Shown here one piece after another: positions 10,480-22,377 of a stretch of 64,000 nucleotides of DNA; position 1 is the first letter of the stretch, and each line of letters begins with the position of its first letter. Source of the DNA: Lamellibrachia satsuma. Lineage: Eukaryota > Annelida > Polychaeta > Sabellida > Siboglinidae. The translations under genes and the position numbers were made by a program. The stretch is from the NCBI GenBank assembly GCA_033239005.1, contig BSQZ01000036.1, positions 1-64,000 of the forward strand, in the 5' to 3' direction. Under the pieces are notes generated by a model that was given only the letters and a program-made list of their open reading frames with translations, did not search any database and was not told the origin of the DNA.

Positions 10480-11012
10480 GTATGTCCCTCCGACGTTCGC
10501 TATTTAGTGTCAAAATCTTAGTGCGTGGTCGCCCGCCATCCGTTTTAGGGCGGCCAATTCTGTGCGCTCGCTCAATCTCTCTGAGACTGCAGGACTGAGG
10601 TTAACTTCATATGATCATTGACAATGTCTAGGATTGCATTTTCAATTTCACAAATACCTACAGATTCGGGTATTCCTTCTATTCTCAAATTGGATCTCTA
10701 CTTTCAAGTTGTTTTGATTTTCTTGTCCTTCGCTTTCACAGTTTGTTTTAGTTGCTCAGTCTGAGCTGCTAAGTAGTCTATTTTGTCAACAATCTCTTGC
10801 GGGAACAGAGCTCGTTTCAATTGTTTTATAACATCACTGTCACTCAGAGTTGCAATAAAGGTAAGTTTTAGTAGTTCATTGTCAATACCTTCAAAGCGAG
10901 TAGCCTCTGACGAGCTTTTCTTGGCGATGCTTGGGCGGCATGATGTCTTATTGTCGTTGGCTACACGTCTGATAGGTGTGTCAAATGTGGCATGTCCAAG
11001 ATGGACGTTCAA
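10480..11012 (-). pseudogene. L1-like ORF1 (RRM-type, Transposase_22 family) remnant
   Basis: The upper part is a 102-codon frame ending in a Lys-rich coiled coil (EIVDKIDYLAAQTEQLKQ). After a frameshift near 10705 the translation continues with NLRIEGIPES and IENAILDIV. After a further break it gives EIERAHRIGRPKTDGGRP. The order coiled coil, NLRIEGIPE, ERAHRIG is the hallmark of L1/Tx1-type ORF1 nucleic-acid chaperones. The sequence stops being recognisable near 10480, and no endonuclease or reverse transcriptase follows. It is a dead, 3'-truncated retrotransposon relic. Confidence 0.7.
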
Positions 11013-11579
11013 TATGGCAGCACGCTGAATCTGACAGACCCATAGATTATGTGCAAATCCACCCCCATCTTAGGGTATTGTGAATGTTTATCTCACCAGA
11101 TTCATCGTACGGATCGTTGGAAGTTCGATGCCATTAGATAACTTCATTATTTTCCGTCGCATTTGTAACAAGAGAACATCGTCACACGAGAGCTCAACGA
11201 AACGCGGCCTGCTCCGTCCGACGTCATGAGTCGGACCATATATAAGTTAACGTTTCCGCCTGATTGTATCCCTACCAATATTATCTGGACAATATCCTAT
11301 CTTTAAATACATGGACTCTATTCCGGAAATACTGTTTATTAGACAAAATATATCCTGGATATTGTTCTTCTACTGCTTTATATATACAGAATGTCTGCAA
11401 ATTGTCCAGTTACTGAGGTTTATTTTGACTGTCTTTGGAGACGTACAATGAATTACAGTTAGCAATTTATTATTTAAGCAGTCACATCAGCCAAAAATGC
11501 AAATTGCTGGCCCAGTAATTTGAGTTAATAAAAACTTAAGGTGGCTCCTCGAATTTTACTATTAAATCCATGTAGGGTA

Positions 11580-12185
11580 AATGTGCGCATTGCCGGACAG
11601 TACCATCTATCGGACACTTTATAATAAAATGATTGGAATAGAACAATAAAACGATATAAGAGTCAGTGGCGCCAACTAGTGTCAAGCTTAGCATATCTTC
11701 TTTAATTCTACACTTTAGTTACGCCACCTGGCGAATAATATTGGTGTCTGGGCGACGTCACGTGAAGAACGCCGAACGCACCTGTCTAAACGCGCGCTAC
11801 AGTTTGAAATCGGTAAGTAGGCCTGCAAGTGTCCGGCTGCAATATTTCTTATTAGTGTTTGATTATCCTTTCCATGTAAATAGAGTGACATTATGAATAC
11901 ATAGAGAACACACTGGATGCATTTACCTGTGTCAATGACCATCCCACATATCATATAGGCAGTGTCCGATTACTGGCACAGGTATTAAGTTCGAATTTAG
12001 TTTCCGGACAACGTGTCCGATAACTGAAATGGCACTTTTTTTTGCACTGTATATACACTCAACGTACAGCGTATTAAGTGACGCAAGTGCTGCATCGTTT
12101 GTCGGGCTTTTTGATATTCCGTAACCAGAAACCGGACACGACGGACAGGGGTGTCCGATAACGAACCAGTTTTCGGACAGCTCCG
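11580..12185 (+). promoter_or_regulatory. Cluster of GTGTCCGATA-type motifs upstream of the pogo transposase
   Basis: GTGTCCGA(T)A-like words occur at 11962, 12013 and 12151. The inverse TATCGGACAC lies at 11608, and related CGGACA words occur at 11593, 12004, 12133 and 12174. They sit within 750 bases 5' of the transposase start. Repeated sub-terminal motifs are what transposase binding sites look like, but terminal inverted repeats were not located, so the role is inferred. Confidence 0.35.
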
Positions 12186-12317
12186 TTCAAGGCGCCTATA
12201 TCCCATATGTATTTTAGGGCTGCAGTTTAAAATATTATAAAATAAACTGGCTGTGTTATTCTCCCGATTATTACATAAACTACGACGTATTCTAAGCTTG
12301 CATTATGTCTACAGATC

Positions 12318-14128
12318 ATGTCAAAATACAAGTACGCAAAGGAACAAATGGCGGCAGCCCTGGCTGCCTGTCGTACACAGCGCATGGGGGTGCGGAGAGC
12401 GGCGGAACAATGTTCAGTGCCAAGGTCCACACTAAGCGACAAGTTGCTCGGCAAGACGCCCGAGCAGCGCAAATGTGGTCCGGACACAGTCCTAACTTCG
12501 CAGGTGCATGTTTTTGCTCAATATAGTTTCACTTATAAATATAGAGACCTAGGCCTAACCACTAATCCAGCATATTATAATGCTGCGGTTGTAGCGTAGT
12601 TATATTCTGTAGCATATCGTTGGCCTGCATTACATTTCCCCACTATGCAATAATAATAATAATGATTAATTTATGTATATAATATACATATATGCATGCA
12701 TGCATGCATACATACATTCATACATACATACATGTATATTAGGCATATATATATAAAATAGGCATGTAGCCTACATTGGTCATAATATGCTAGTCAATAA
12801 AATATAGGCTTTAGCCTAAATGTAAACATAAGCAAGAAACTAGGGATTGTAATGCTAGTAGGAGAGGTATATGCCCAAGCGTTGTGTAATTTTTAAAGAT
12901 CCTTAGGCTGCATGTCCTACGAATTATAACAGTATATATTGACATATGTGTATTTAATTTAATTTTAATTAATTACCATTCCTTTTTTCAGGAGGAGGAC
13001 GACCTGGTGCGTTGGCTGGTGCACCTGGCGAAGACGGGACACCCGCAGAAGAAAGGCGAGCTATTGGATTCGGCGAGAAAGATTGTTGAAGATGACCAGC
13101 GGAAGACACCATTCAATAACAACCGACCAGGCGAAACCTGGTACAGAAGTTTCATGCGCCGACACCCCGAGATCGTGGTTCGCGAACCAGAGGGCGTGAC
13201 TGCAGTACCTGTGACAGAGGAATCGATTCGGAAGTGGTTTGAAAAAACGAAAGACTATCTGTCGAATAATGAAGGTAGTGCTTTCGCCGACATCATTGCT
13301 GACCCAAGACGTGTCTTAAATACCGATGAGACGAGTTTTTCTCTTTGCCCCAAGTCTGGGAAAGTGCTCGGCCCAAGATGTTGGAGGAATGTTTACGACC
13401 TCAAACGCGGCAACGAGAAGGACACCTTGACGGTGTTGGCGACCTTCTCCGCTGACGGCAAGGTGCTGCCCGGGATGATTGTTTATCCCTATCAAAGGCC
13501 GCCTAGGGAGGTCGTGGCGTCAGTGCCACAACCGTGGGCGATCGGCTTATCCGATAGCGGATGGATGAAATCGGACACATTTTTCGAATACATAGTCAAC
13601 GTCCTCGACCCCTACCTTGTACAACAGAACATTCCCAAACCGGTGGTGTTGTTTCTAGATGGCCACAAGTCGCACATGTCGTACACGCTCTCCGAGGAAT
13701 GCTCTAAGCGACACATTATAATCTACACACTTCTCCCGAACTCGACACATATTCTACAGCCCGCCGATGAGTCCGTCTTCAAGCCATTGAAGTCCGCGTG
13801 GAAACTGACCGTGAGAGAGTTCCAAAGGGAACACCCGAACACCGTCGTGACGAGGGTCAACTTTGCGGCACTAATCGACAAGACAATAGGAGTGGCGGCG
13901 AAGGAGTCTACCATCCGGAACGGCTTCCGGGCGTGCGGGCTCTTCCCGTGGAACCCAGATGCGGTCGACTACTCAAAATGCATGGTAGACGTGCTGGCTC
14001 CTATCTCGACTCACACACCTGCTGGAATGACAGTCACGCTCGATCAGGAAATTATTGATCTAGACAACACAATATCGCACGGCGAATTGAGCAGCGCAGA
14101 GAAAGCGGATTTGTTTCCACGTTTTTAG
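12318..14128 (+). CDS. pogo-family (Tc1/mariner superfamily) DDD transposase, two exons
   Basis: Exon 1 is 12318-12503 and exon 2 is 12992-14128. The junction CAG/gt...cag/GAG keeps frame, giving about 440 residues. Exon 1 encodes a psq-type helix-turn-helix (YAKEQMAAALAACR, then VPRSTLSDKL). Exon 2 begins with a CENP-B-like DNA-binding half (FNNNRPGETWYRSFMRRHPE) and then DDE_1. The catalytic acidic residues are visible in LNTDETSF, LFLDGHKSHM and LQPADESVFKPLK. No frameshift is present and all catalytic residues are retained, so this is among the best-preserved coding genes here. It would cut and paste DNA at TA sites. A TAG at 14126 is followed by a long in-frame extension, described separately. 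The start at 12318 is chosen because it begins the HTH exon cleanly. Confidence 0.85.
12665..12775. repeat. TGCA/CATA microsatellite in the pogo intron
   Basis: A run of TGCATGCATGCA and CATACATACATA words lies inside the only intron of the pogo transposase. Confidence 0.75.
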
Positions 14129-14749
14129 GCGTTAATCAATGTCGCCATCACCAATGCTACAAAGAACGCAAGCCAAGTGCCCAGAGTGAGAGTGAGAGCA
14201 GAAGAAGAGGACAACGGACGAAGAGACGAGAGAGAAGACGGAGGACAAGAGCCCGAAGAAAGAAGAGTTACACGAGAAGAGGAGAATGGACGAAGAGTCG
14301 AAAGAGAAAACGGAGGACAAGAGCCCGAAGAAAGAAGAGTTACACGAGAAGAGGAGAACGGACGAAGAGACGAGAGAGAAAACGGAGGACAAGAGCCCAA
14401 AGAAAAAAGAGTAACACGAAAAGAGGAGAACGGACGAAGAGACGAGAGAGAAAAACGACAGGGTCCCAAAGACAGAGGAACAATGGAGGCGAATAATGGC
14501 CGAAGAGACGAGATTCAAGGAGCAGGAGTGGAAGAACAAGCAGCGCACGATGCATGCGACATGCATGATTCTAGTCTCTTGGATGAGTTATACAATCTTG
14601 TCGTCGAAGCAGATGATCAGGAGCAAGGAGAACTAAGTTTGATACCGCCGTCCACCTCTACATCAACCGCACACCTAGGTGCCAGGCAAGCGTTATCGAC
14701 GAAGGTACAGAGGCAGTATGCGAAAAGAAGGAAGCCTGGAAAGAAATAG
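14129..14749 (+). other. In-frame charged extension after the pogo stop codon
   Basis: The transposase frame continues open from the codon after TAG (14126-14128) to a stop at 14747-14749. It contains a 24-residue (72-base) repeat with GRRDERENGGQEPEERR, about four copies between 14190 and 14460. An acidic segment with SLLDELYNLVVEAD follows, and the end is basic (KRRKPGKK). Charged, repetitive C-terminal tails are common in jerky/pogo proteins. The TAG may therefore be a nonsense change in a formerly longer protein, or the extension may be reached by readthrough or splicing. Confidence 0.5.
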
Positions 14750-15090
14750 AGAAGACCAAGGAGAGAGGAAAGCAACCGGATTCAAGGATATACACACATA
14801 CGCTTTTTTCAATCGTTATATACTATTTAAGACTAACATGACGGACACAATAATAAGGGTGAAGGACATGGAGTCCGCCAGTTAACCCGTATGACAAGCG
14901 GTAATTAGTATACACGGTAATTAACGTCAACACCACAAAGAATAATATAATGTGACTACGCAACAGGATGATGAACAAATCAAAATGGCAGGCCTAACTT
15001 AATTTCCAGGTCTATGGCCGTGAATGAAAACCGGTCACATGCATAAACATAACAAACCGCTATCGCCGTATCTTAATTTACCCATGTTAT
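14750..15090. other. 3' flank of the pogo gene, no gene seen
   Basis: CGGACAC-like words (14832) and GGAGTCCGCC (14869) faintly echo the upstream motif cluster. I could not define a terminal inverted repeat. Confidence 0.3.
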
Positions 15091-15164
15091 GGGTGGTCGC
15101 ATAAGTTTGCAAAGTCAAAAACACGTATAGTGTTTAGGACTTTGCGAACTTATACTACCATCCC
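15091..15164. repeat. Strong imperfect hairpin
   Basis: The left arm GGGTGGTCGCATAAGTTTGC AAAGTC pairs with the right arm, whose inverse reads GGGATGGTAGTATAAGTTCG CAAAGTC. The arms are about 26 bases and the loop about 22. The outer flank also has CCCATGTTATGGG. It may be a foldback element or an RNA hairpin. Confidence 0.6.
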
Positions 15165-16741
15165 TTATTTGTCTGATGTCTAAAGACATCTTTAAAACAA
15201 CGATGCAATTATAATACATGACTAATACAATTTCATAAACATAATGCACATAATATAGTTCTGAAGTTCTGAGTAATATCCCAAACAATCACAAATGTAC
15301 ATAGACATGAACGTTGTTTAGACACAAACGTCAACAATTATGTCCAAACCAACGTGTTATTTTATGACTATTCTGAACTGACGTACGTCGCCTCTAAACA
15401 ACATACTAACAGAGGTTCAGCACGTGAAACATGTAAGTGTACGTGGACGTGTACATGTAGCTAGCGGCCCGTACGCTTACATTTTAATATCTACACATTC
15501 GCCCGTATTTAATTCCTTAGACCTTGATATAATCCCATTCCTTCTACGAGAGAAGAAGGAACATTCCAGAAATGTTCCTGCATTATCAAACAGCACAATT
15601 GAAAGACAGTTTCGTCACATGGATGGAACTTTTGCATACACATTCCTCTTGGTAGGCGGCGATGAGTTGCTGGTTGACTTCTCAGAGTTCGTTATGAACA
15701 CCGTAAATATGCGGTAGGTGAAACATAACTATTGGCTTTCCATTTGGAGACACTTGCTTTCTTGACGGTCTAATAATGTGGATATACCAAATATGGACCA
15801 TGCTATCAAGTTCTTCTTAGAAGAGAGAGAAAGATAGAGAAAGTGGAAAAAATAACAATAAATGAAGATACTATTATAACGTACCATAGGCCTGCAAACT
15901 AAAATAAATAACGTGCAAAAGTATGATTTCTGATAAGCGGTGTGGTGATCGGTGTGGTGGAATCTTGGAATCACACACACATTTTGCAGAAGTCATCCCA
16001 GAAAACCATGTCTATTAATGCTAAAGATGTGACAATACTGTTATTGACATTTGTTTATTTCATAGCTACAAACCAACTATCCCAGTAGCGAAAAAACTTT
16101 GAGAAGGGAAATACGGAGTTGAGTACGTAAACCGTGTCTTTCCGTTGTCCCATAATTAATAATGTCTTATGATACAAGCAACCTAAATAATACAAGTGGT
16201 CTTAAATTACGACCGTTCATACAAATTTAAATTATTCTATTGGGTCACACCCTCATGAGAAAATGTGACTTCCACATTTTAAAACCAACATTATTATGAT
16301 AGGTATCATGCCTAATGTATGGAACAATAATTTTTTAACAGTGTTACGTAGTGGACAAAGGTTAATCGTGGATAGAAATCTATAGCGTTGGTAATTATTT
16401 TGACAAAGATGTTTACAACAATGAATTCTGTAGGTCTGCCCAAGATGGGAGGAACATCGACATTTGGTAGTTTTTGACCTATAACCTGTGCTGTGTTGAA
16501 ATGCAAGAGAGGAAACAAATAAACCAAAATTAATATTTCAGTAGGCGATATATCCAGTAGGCTACATAAACAAAACGTTTGGTCTGAATTATTTGACTGT
16601 TATATGTTGCTAGTTGAATGTAAAGCTTGCTTTTGATACTAATTTATTATATAATTACCATATGTATACATGAAAGCATTAAATGGTATTAATAAAAAAA
16701 ATACATACGACTATTTTTACATCTAAAAATATGTTTACATG

Positions 16742-16773
<32 letters not shown>

Positions 16774-18366
16774 TTTTTTTGAGATGTAAAATAACTATCC
16801 TTTCAGGACAATAAAGTGAATTGGTTGATTGATTTTTTTATGCATGAATAGTTGGGGCTAATGTCACTGCAATTAGCCTACATTTAAGAATATGGGAATG
16901 ATTGTTATTTCCTGTTGTATAGTTCGTGGTCATTATAAGTTGATAACTGTTATTATACATATGATTGTGCAAAGTTAAGTTCAATTAAACGTTGTATGTT
17001 GCATGCATCAGATAATTAATTTACTAAGGATATAATTAGTGTATAATTACTATACTGGGTGAAATCTATAGATTCACCATGCAATTGTGCTTGTTAATTT
17101 TTTAGTTGTCCTTGTATTTTTGATTGACTGGATCAAATTTGTAAAACATGCTAATGGGTATTGTATGGTATTGGCATTCAGCGTTATGGTGTTGTGTACT
17201 GCATATTTTGTACACAGAAATTGTGTTGCCACATAGTTGTATATTAAAAATGCCATGGCAGCTGCATATTCAGTTCAGAGTGAGTAGACCAACAGGCTTA
17301 GGATCCTAAATACTGACAATGCCCCATTTATATCACACAGTAATGAATTGGGAGAGAATATGTGTATGTATGAGTCATGAATGAATGGGTACAATTTATT
17401 AAAATGGCTTTCATAAATATAATAGTAATTATTGTATTATTATGCCCAATGATACATGTTTAGCATTGATCATATTTATCCTAGATTGTGAGTGCATTAT
17501 TTGAGTAGAAGTAAACGTCAAATCAATTGTCACACAGTTTATTCATGCACACCAGTGCAACAAATTGAAGTCTTACATAACATTACTTATAAGACGATTC
17601 AATCAAAGAGTGGGTCTGCTAAGTCAGCACAATCGGCAGCGAATACAAATGACAACAAATTAACATAACGAGGCTTAGTGCAATCGATAGTGTCACATCT
17701 GGCTAACCAACGATTGCATTGGCGTGTTCTTCTTTCAGGCCAAGGGCTTGAAGTGTTTGACCAAACAGAAATGGTTCGACAACAAGCCTCTTGTACGATG
17801 TGCTGCAATGGAATGAATTACACATATAATGCAACTGTAAAGCTCTGTGAACAATATTGGATGTGGCGCTGAACAAAATAAATGTTATTATTATTATGAT
17901 GAGAAATCCTGCACAGCCTAATACAGAAGAAACATACAATTGACCCAGTAGTCTTCAAGGAATACTGTTAGAATAACACCTCTATTATAAGTGTGTTGCT
18001 TTGTGAATTTGTTATTTGAAGTTAGCAATGTGTCAATGACATGCAGATTTTTTAATCCATTCGTGGACCTTCATTATTCTGAATATGAAATTCAAATAGG
18101 CTATTCACATAGTAGAGAGTTTGAAGTAAAATAATGTCACATTTGACGAGCCATTATATTGAGAAGCACTTTTAAAAGACTGCAGTGGTGTTACATCTAG
18201 TGAGCATATAATATCATTAGATTATTCCTACTTACACCTTAAAAGCTTCATAATCCAGGTGTTCATAACACATGATGTAGAGTTAAAAAAAGTAGCGACT
18301 GCCATATCTTGTACATAAATGTATCCGCGTATAATTAGATAAATTACCCTTATTCTTGTAACTTAC
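15165..18366. other. No supported gene in about 3.2 kb
   Basis: The stretch is AT-rich with a (TA)n run at 16742-16770. A 97-codon frame at 15424-15717 (plus) and a 71-codon frame at 16312-16527 (minus) have no recognisable domain. A possible extra minus-strand exon near 17700-17790 carries LFGQTLQALGL and could be a 3' exon of the neighbouring gene, but it is unproven. Confidence 0.4.
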
Positions 18367-20941
18367 AGAGATGACAATTTCCTCAAATTGTCTGGCACCA
18401 AATACAGGGTTTCGGTGGAGTACAACCCTGTTATGATTGTTGTCTCACATGCCCTCTTTGCCTGTATGAGCAGTGTTTCCACAACCTAAAACGTGAAATG
18501 CGTCAGCAATAAATTATTTAATAAATACCATCTATAAGCAATGCATCATAACCGAAAGGTTATTAAAAAGAAAGGACGGTATAGATAGAACAAATAAAGC
18601 ACAATGATTTGCATTGTAACAAAACTTATAATGTGTTCAAAACCTAACTTCAAAATAGCGTTTTCCATTAAAGTTAGAAGGAAACTGAAATAAAACTTTA
18701 GAATTTGACCATTTGTCAACCTCACTTTTGTTCTGACCCTTCAACATGCATGATGTCCAAGGCAAGCCCATAGACACTGATAGATTGGATAAGGTATCGA
18801 ATGCATACACGACCTGCTATTTACTTTAGTGATGCTTTCACAACTTTTTTTATTTGTTAATTTATTTTTAATAAACAGAAAAAATATGAGCACAAGAAAT
18901 AGCTGTGAGGTGGCAATTTTGGCAAATACTGGACGAGGTGGGTGACAAAGACAGTGAGGTGGCCCACCTGCACAAGTGAAAATCTACCATATATTTCAAG
19001 AGCAAATGTTTCACTACAACATACCTCAATAGCATTGTTTGGTATCTTACCCCAGGACATGCAGAGGCAAGGGCAGCATAGTCGGTCAATAGTCTAAGGC
19101 GTTGTCCCCTCAGTGCTGCACAATGTCGTGCATACTTCGCTGGAACGCGGCCTGCCCTAAAAACAGATCAAATATCATTTGTAGAGATACGTAGCACTTA
19201 GTTTGATGTATAAATATAAATGTGACTGCAATTCCTACAATGTATACGTAAAAGCAAATGTTACCATGGATTGCTCCCACTAAGAGCGATGAAAATCAGG
19301 CATGACTTTAAGTAACAGTTACAACAAAAATAATGCATATTAAACTTGAACACTTGATGGAAAATATCTCCCTATGCATACAATAAGAAAATATTACTTA
19401 AAATTTTTTTCTCGGACCTCCAAAAATCCATTTCTACACTTTTTTGGACATTGGTCCTATAGGTGCTACATGGTGATGGCTTGTTTTGAAATTTAAAGCC
19501 TGAAGATTCTAATTATAATATATATTATAATAGCTAACTTGGAATGTGAACATGTCCTGAAGGTCACTGAGCATAATGTCCCTCACCTGTAAACACATAT
19601 AAAAATTTAACATCTTATAATTTCAAACCCTGCAAAATTCCATTAATATGTGACTACTGTATAATAGAGTGACATTGGCAGACATGTATTTTAATAGTCA
19701 CATTTCTACATTTGGATATGAAAATGAGGGTTATGCAAATGAATTAGGGATGATAGAATACATAATTTGCATGATAGATGTCCATACTAAAATTGATGGA
19801 AAGTTCATCAAAATCCATAAAATATTAGCCAAGTTATGAAGTGTTTGAATTTGCCATTTTACGTTTACCATTATTGTCTTAAGTGTTGCTACCTTATCAG
19901 CAAACTGTCTCTTTGTGCATGTTGTAATGAGAGCGTAGGCCTCTTGTACATGTGGGGCAACTTTGTCAGGATTCCACTCCACCAAGTTATCGTCCAGTGA
20001 AAGGAAATCTGAAAAAAAATCATGTAAAAAATATTGAAAACAAACTGCTTTAAAGAAATCATTTGCACACTGTATTAGATAATTCACTACAATCGCTGGG
20101 CTCTAAATTAATGATACCAGTTGTCAGAAAATGTTTTTTTTTTATTATAACTGCCTGCGGACAAGTAGATTATTTGATGTATTTCTAGCCCTTGACAAGT
20201 GTAGACTTACAATAAACCTCACATAAGTCGGAATCAAGCGACCAAGCGATTTAATCCGAGTTAGGTGAAGATCCGACTTAGACATAGATTTCGTATGGGA
20301 AATAAATACATTACAAGTGAAATGTTAGTCGGAATTCTGTCCAAGCTGAGCGAAGATACGACTTAGGTGAGTCCGACGTATGCAAGGTTGACTGTATTTA
20401 TAGTTATAAAGAAGAATGTTGGATAGTACTTACTTATCTGTCAAAAATATACTATAAAAATCTGTGGTCTTAAACTAAACATGCAACAGAATGAACGTTA
20501 AAGTGACCCGGCACAACAAAAGGTTAGATGAACATAAACTTAAGTCTAATTTGCAACAACAAAGCAACAATTTGTCTGCAAAAAAAACTATAGGTGCTGC
20601 ATCAACTCGTTATCAGGTTTACTGGTGCAAAAAAGATCACTTTCAGCAAAGTGTGTTATCGCGGCATGTCAAAAATGTACCAAAACAAAAAACAAATTGA
20701 TTAAGCACCTTTAATTAGGATACGTACCTAAGCACATGTGATCTGTCTGTTTGGAAATCACCTGCATAATGATGCACAAAGACATTTTAGTCATAATGAC
20801 AAGAAAAATAATATCTCACTATTGTTATGAAAAAAATAAAACATCAAACTACAAAACAGACATTTACCTTAACATAGCACTTTTTCTGTGAGAAGTCACA
20901 GTCATCCTTTTCACAATCGTGACTCCGATGTGCACACGTGT
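18367..20941 (-). CDS. 3' exons of the Ginger1/Ulp1-type gene: Cys-rich motif and unknown C-terminal region
   Basis: The exons are read on the minus strand at 20868-20941, 20728-20761, 19869-20008, 19539-19586, 19051-19156 and 18367-18485. The splice phases match for the first four and again for the last two. The frame between 19539 and 19156 does not close, so an exon may be missing. The first two exons encode a Cys/His cluster (CAHRSHDCEKDDC, then KKCYVK, then HMC) that could bind zinc. The third carries FLSLDDNLVEWNPDKVAPHV and a helical segment. The fifth is Arg-rich (KYARHCAALRGQRLRLL), and the sixth carries VVETLLIQAKRACETT. They lie just downstream of the Ulp1-like exon on the same strand and probably belong to the same transposon-derived gene. 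I do not recognise the C-terminal domain. Confidence 0.45.
20210..20394. mobile_element. Tigger-like MITE, 185 bases
   Basis: It is flanked by TA on both sides. The left end CAATAAACCTCACATAAGTC and the inverse of the right end CAGTCAACCTTGCATACGTC align over 23 bases with about six differences. The CGACTTAG/CTAAGTCG words inside are repeated on both strands. There is no coding capacity. It probably was mobilised by a pogo/Tigger transposase. Confidence 0.65.
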
Positions 20942-21329
20942 CTGCAGGCCTATCCAAACAAAGTGAAACATTTGCTGAGTATGTATAATATCAGAGAATG
21001 TGGTTTTTATTATATTTTGGTGAAAATATTACAGCCTATCCAACCAAAAGAATCAGCAGAAATTGTCAACAATTTCCTACATGAAAACATTTCAACTATA
21101 CCAGTATCTTTCAATATATTTCAACCACATTGAATATATACGTACACATGTATAATTATCATATGCATATATTTTACATCTACTGTTTACGCCAAGGGAA
21201 ATTAAAGATCCCACTCGCGTTATATAAATGCATCCTGGTGTGAACTAACACCCGTACTCTTCAATATCATGGCATAAATGCGTACTCTTCAATATCATGG
21301 CAAGTATTAAGTTACACATTAAGTCTAAC

Positions 21330-21757
21330 CTCATGCTGCTTGGGAAGTGTGTCATGACAGCACGTTCAATGCAGGTTCGCAAGTGTCCACGCATTGCAAC
21401 CTGATCGTACTCGCCACTGGGGAATTCCTCATAACACACAGATGTTGCTGCTGCAATGGCGTAGAGCCCACAATCAATGACCCCACTCTGTCGCTGACTG
21501 GTGTCAACAACACACCTGATTCTTGAGGGTGTTGTTCACAGCAGTGAAGCAATCTGCATTTTGCAGTGCATGTTGACACTTCTGTTGAGCGAGTCATAAA
21601 CGATGACATCTGCATCCACATGGGGTGGTGGAGTGGCGACAGTTACCCTGTGCAGTTCTCCATCATGCAGTACCTGCACAAACGGTCCACTCGCAACAGC
21701 GACCTGCAGAACGGCACCGAGAACTGGGTTTTGCAAGCCGGCCATTCCAGGAAATTG
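21330..21757 (-). pseudogene. Ulp1-like (C48) cysteine protease domain with one nonsense codon
   Basis: The translation follows the Ulp1/SENP-type order: QFPGMAGLQNPVLG, FVQVLHDGELHRVTVAT (catalytic His), VIVYDSL (catalytic Asp), MQIASLL, then RQSGVIDCGLYAIAAAT (catalytic Cys in DCG), and RGHLRTCIERAVMTHFP. All three triad residues are present. One in-frame TGA at 21536-21538 splits the domain. The distance from QIASLL to DCG is normal for the family, and there is no frameshift. A donor GT follows at 21329. The 5' side of the frame runs into stops and the 33-base minisatellite. Such proteases remove SUMO-like modifiers in cells and occur as cargo of several DNA transposons. The position beside integrase pieces suggests that source. 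Confidence 0.7.
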
Positions 21758-21769
21758 CTTGGTCGTTTA

Positions 21770-22222
21770 TCAGCAGCTGGGCGGGTGGTAGTCATCACGA
21801 TTGCAGCAGCTGGGCGGGTGGTAGTCGTCACGATTGCAGTAGCTGGACGGGTGGTAGTCGTCACGATTGCAGCAGGTGGGCGGGTGGGTGGTAGTCGTCA
21901 CGATTGCAGCAGCTGGGCGGGTGCTAGTCGTCACGATTGCAGCAGCTGGGCGGGTGGTAGTCGAAACGAGTGCAGCAGCTGGGCGGGTGGTAGTCATCAC
22001 GATTGCAGCAGCTGGGCGGGTGGTAGTCGTCACGATTGCAGCAGCTGGGCGGGTGGTAGTCGTCACGATTGCAGCAGCTGGGTGGGTGGTAGTCGTCACG
22101 ATTGCAGCAGCTGGGCGGGTGGTAGTCGTCACGATTGCAGCAGCTGGGCGGGTGGTAGTCGTCACGATTGCAGCAGCTGGGCGGGTGGTAGTTGAAACGA
22201 GTGCAGCAGCTGGGCAGGCAGT
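21770..22222. repeat. 33-base minisatellite, about 13 copies
   Basis: The unit is GGGCGGGTGGTAGTCGTCAC followed by GATTGCAGCAGCT. Variants change GTCGTC to GTCATC or GAAACGA, and one copy has an extra GGGT. A 33-base period leaves several frames open on both strands, which produces spurious long ORFs (11-residue repeats such as SSWAGGSRHDC or AAIVTTTTRPA). The array abuts the 5' side of the Ulp1-like exon. Confidence 0.9.
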
Positions 22223-22377
22223 ACTCATTAATTATTAAGTTAATGATTAGGTGAAGTTAATCACCTCATGCCTGTTATTTGATACAATGGAAAGAAATAT
22301 GCAGCCCCCAACCAAGACAAAAACAATAAAAAAACATTACTAAAAATACATATAAAAAACAGATAAGTTTACTATAC

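Noticed and set aside
15424..15717. 97-codon plus-strand ORF
   Set aside because: No domain, no splice context and no repeat in the window. It could be chance in a 3-kb gene-free stretch.
16312..16527. Possible ligand-gated ion channel exon (RPTEFIVVNIFVKIITNAID)
   Set aside because: The resemblance to the extracellular beta strands of Cys-loop receptors is short, no Cys loop or membrane segments are nearby, and no second exon was found.
21770..22222. CRISPR-like regular repeats
   Set aside because: Units are contiguous, with no unique spacers, and the genome is animal. It is a minisatellite.
21566..22238. Long overlapping ORFs on both strands (up to 209 codons)
   Set aside because: They read through a 33-base tandem repeat. 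A period divisible by three keeps several frames open without selection. Not a gene.
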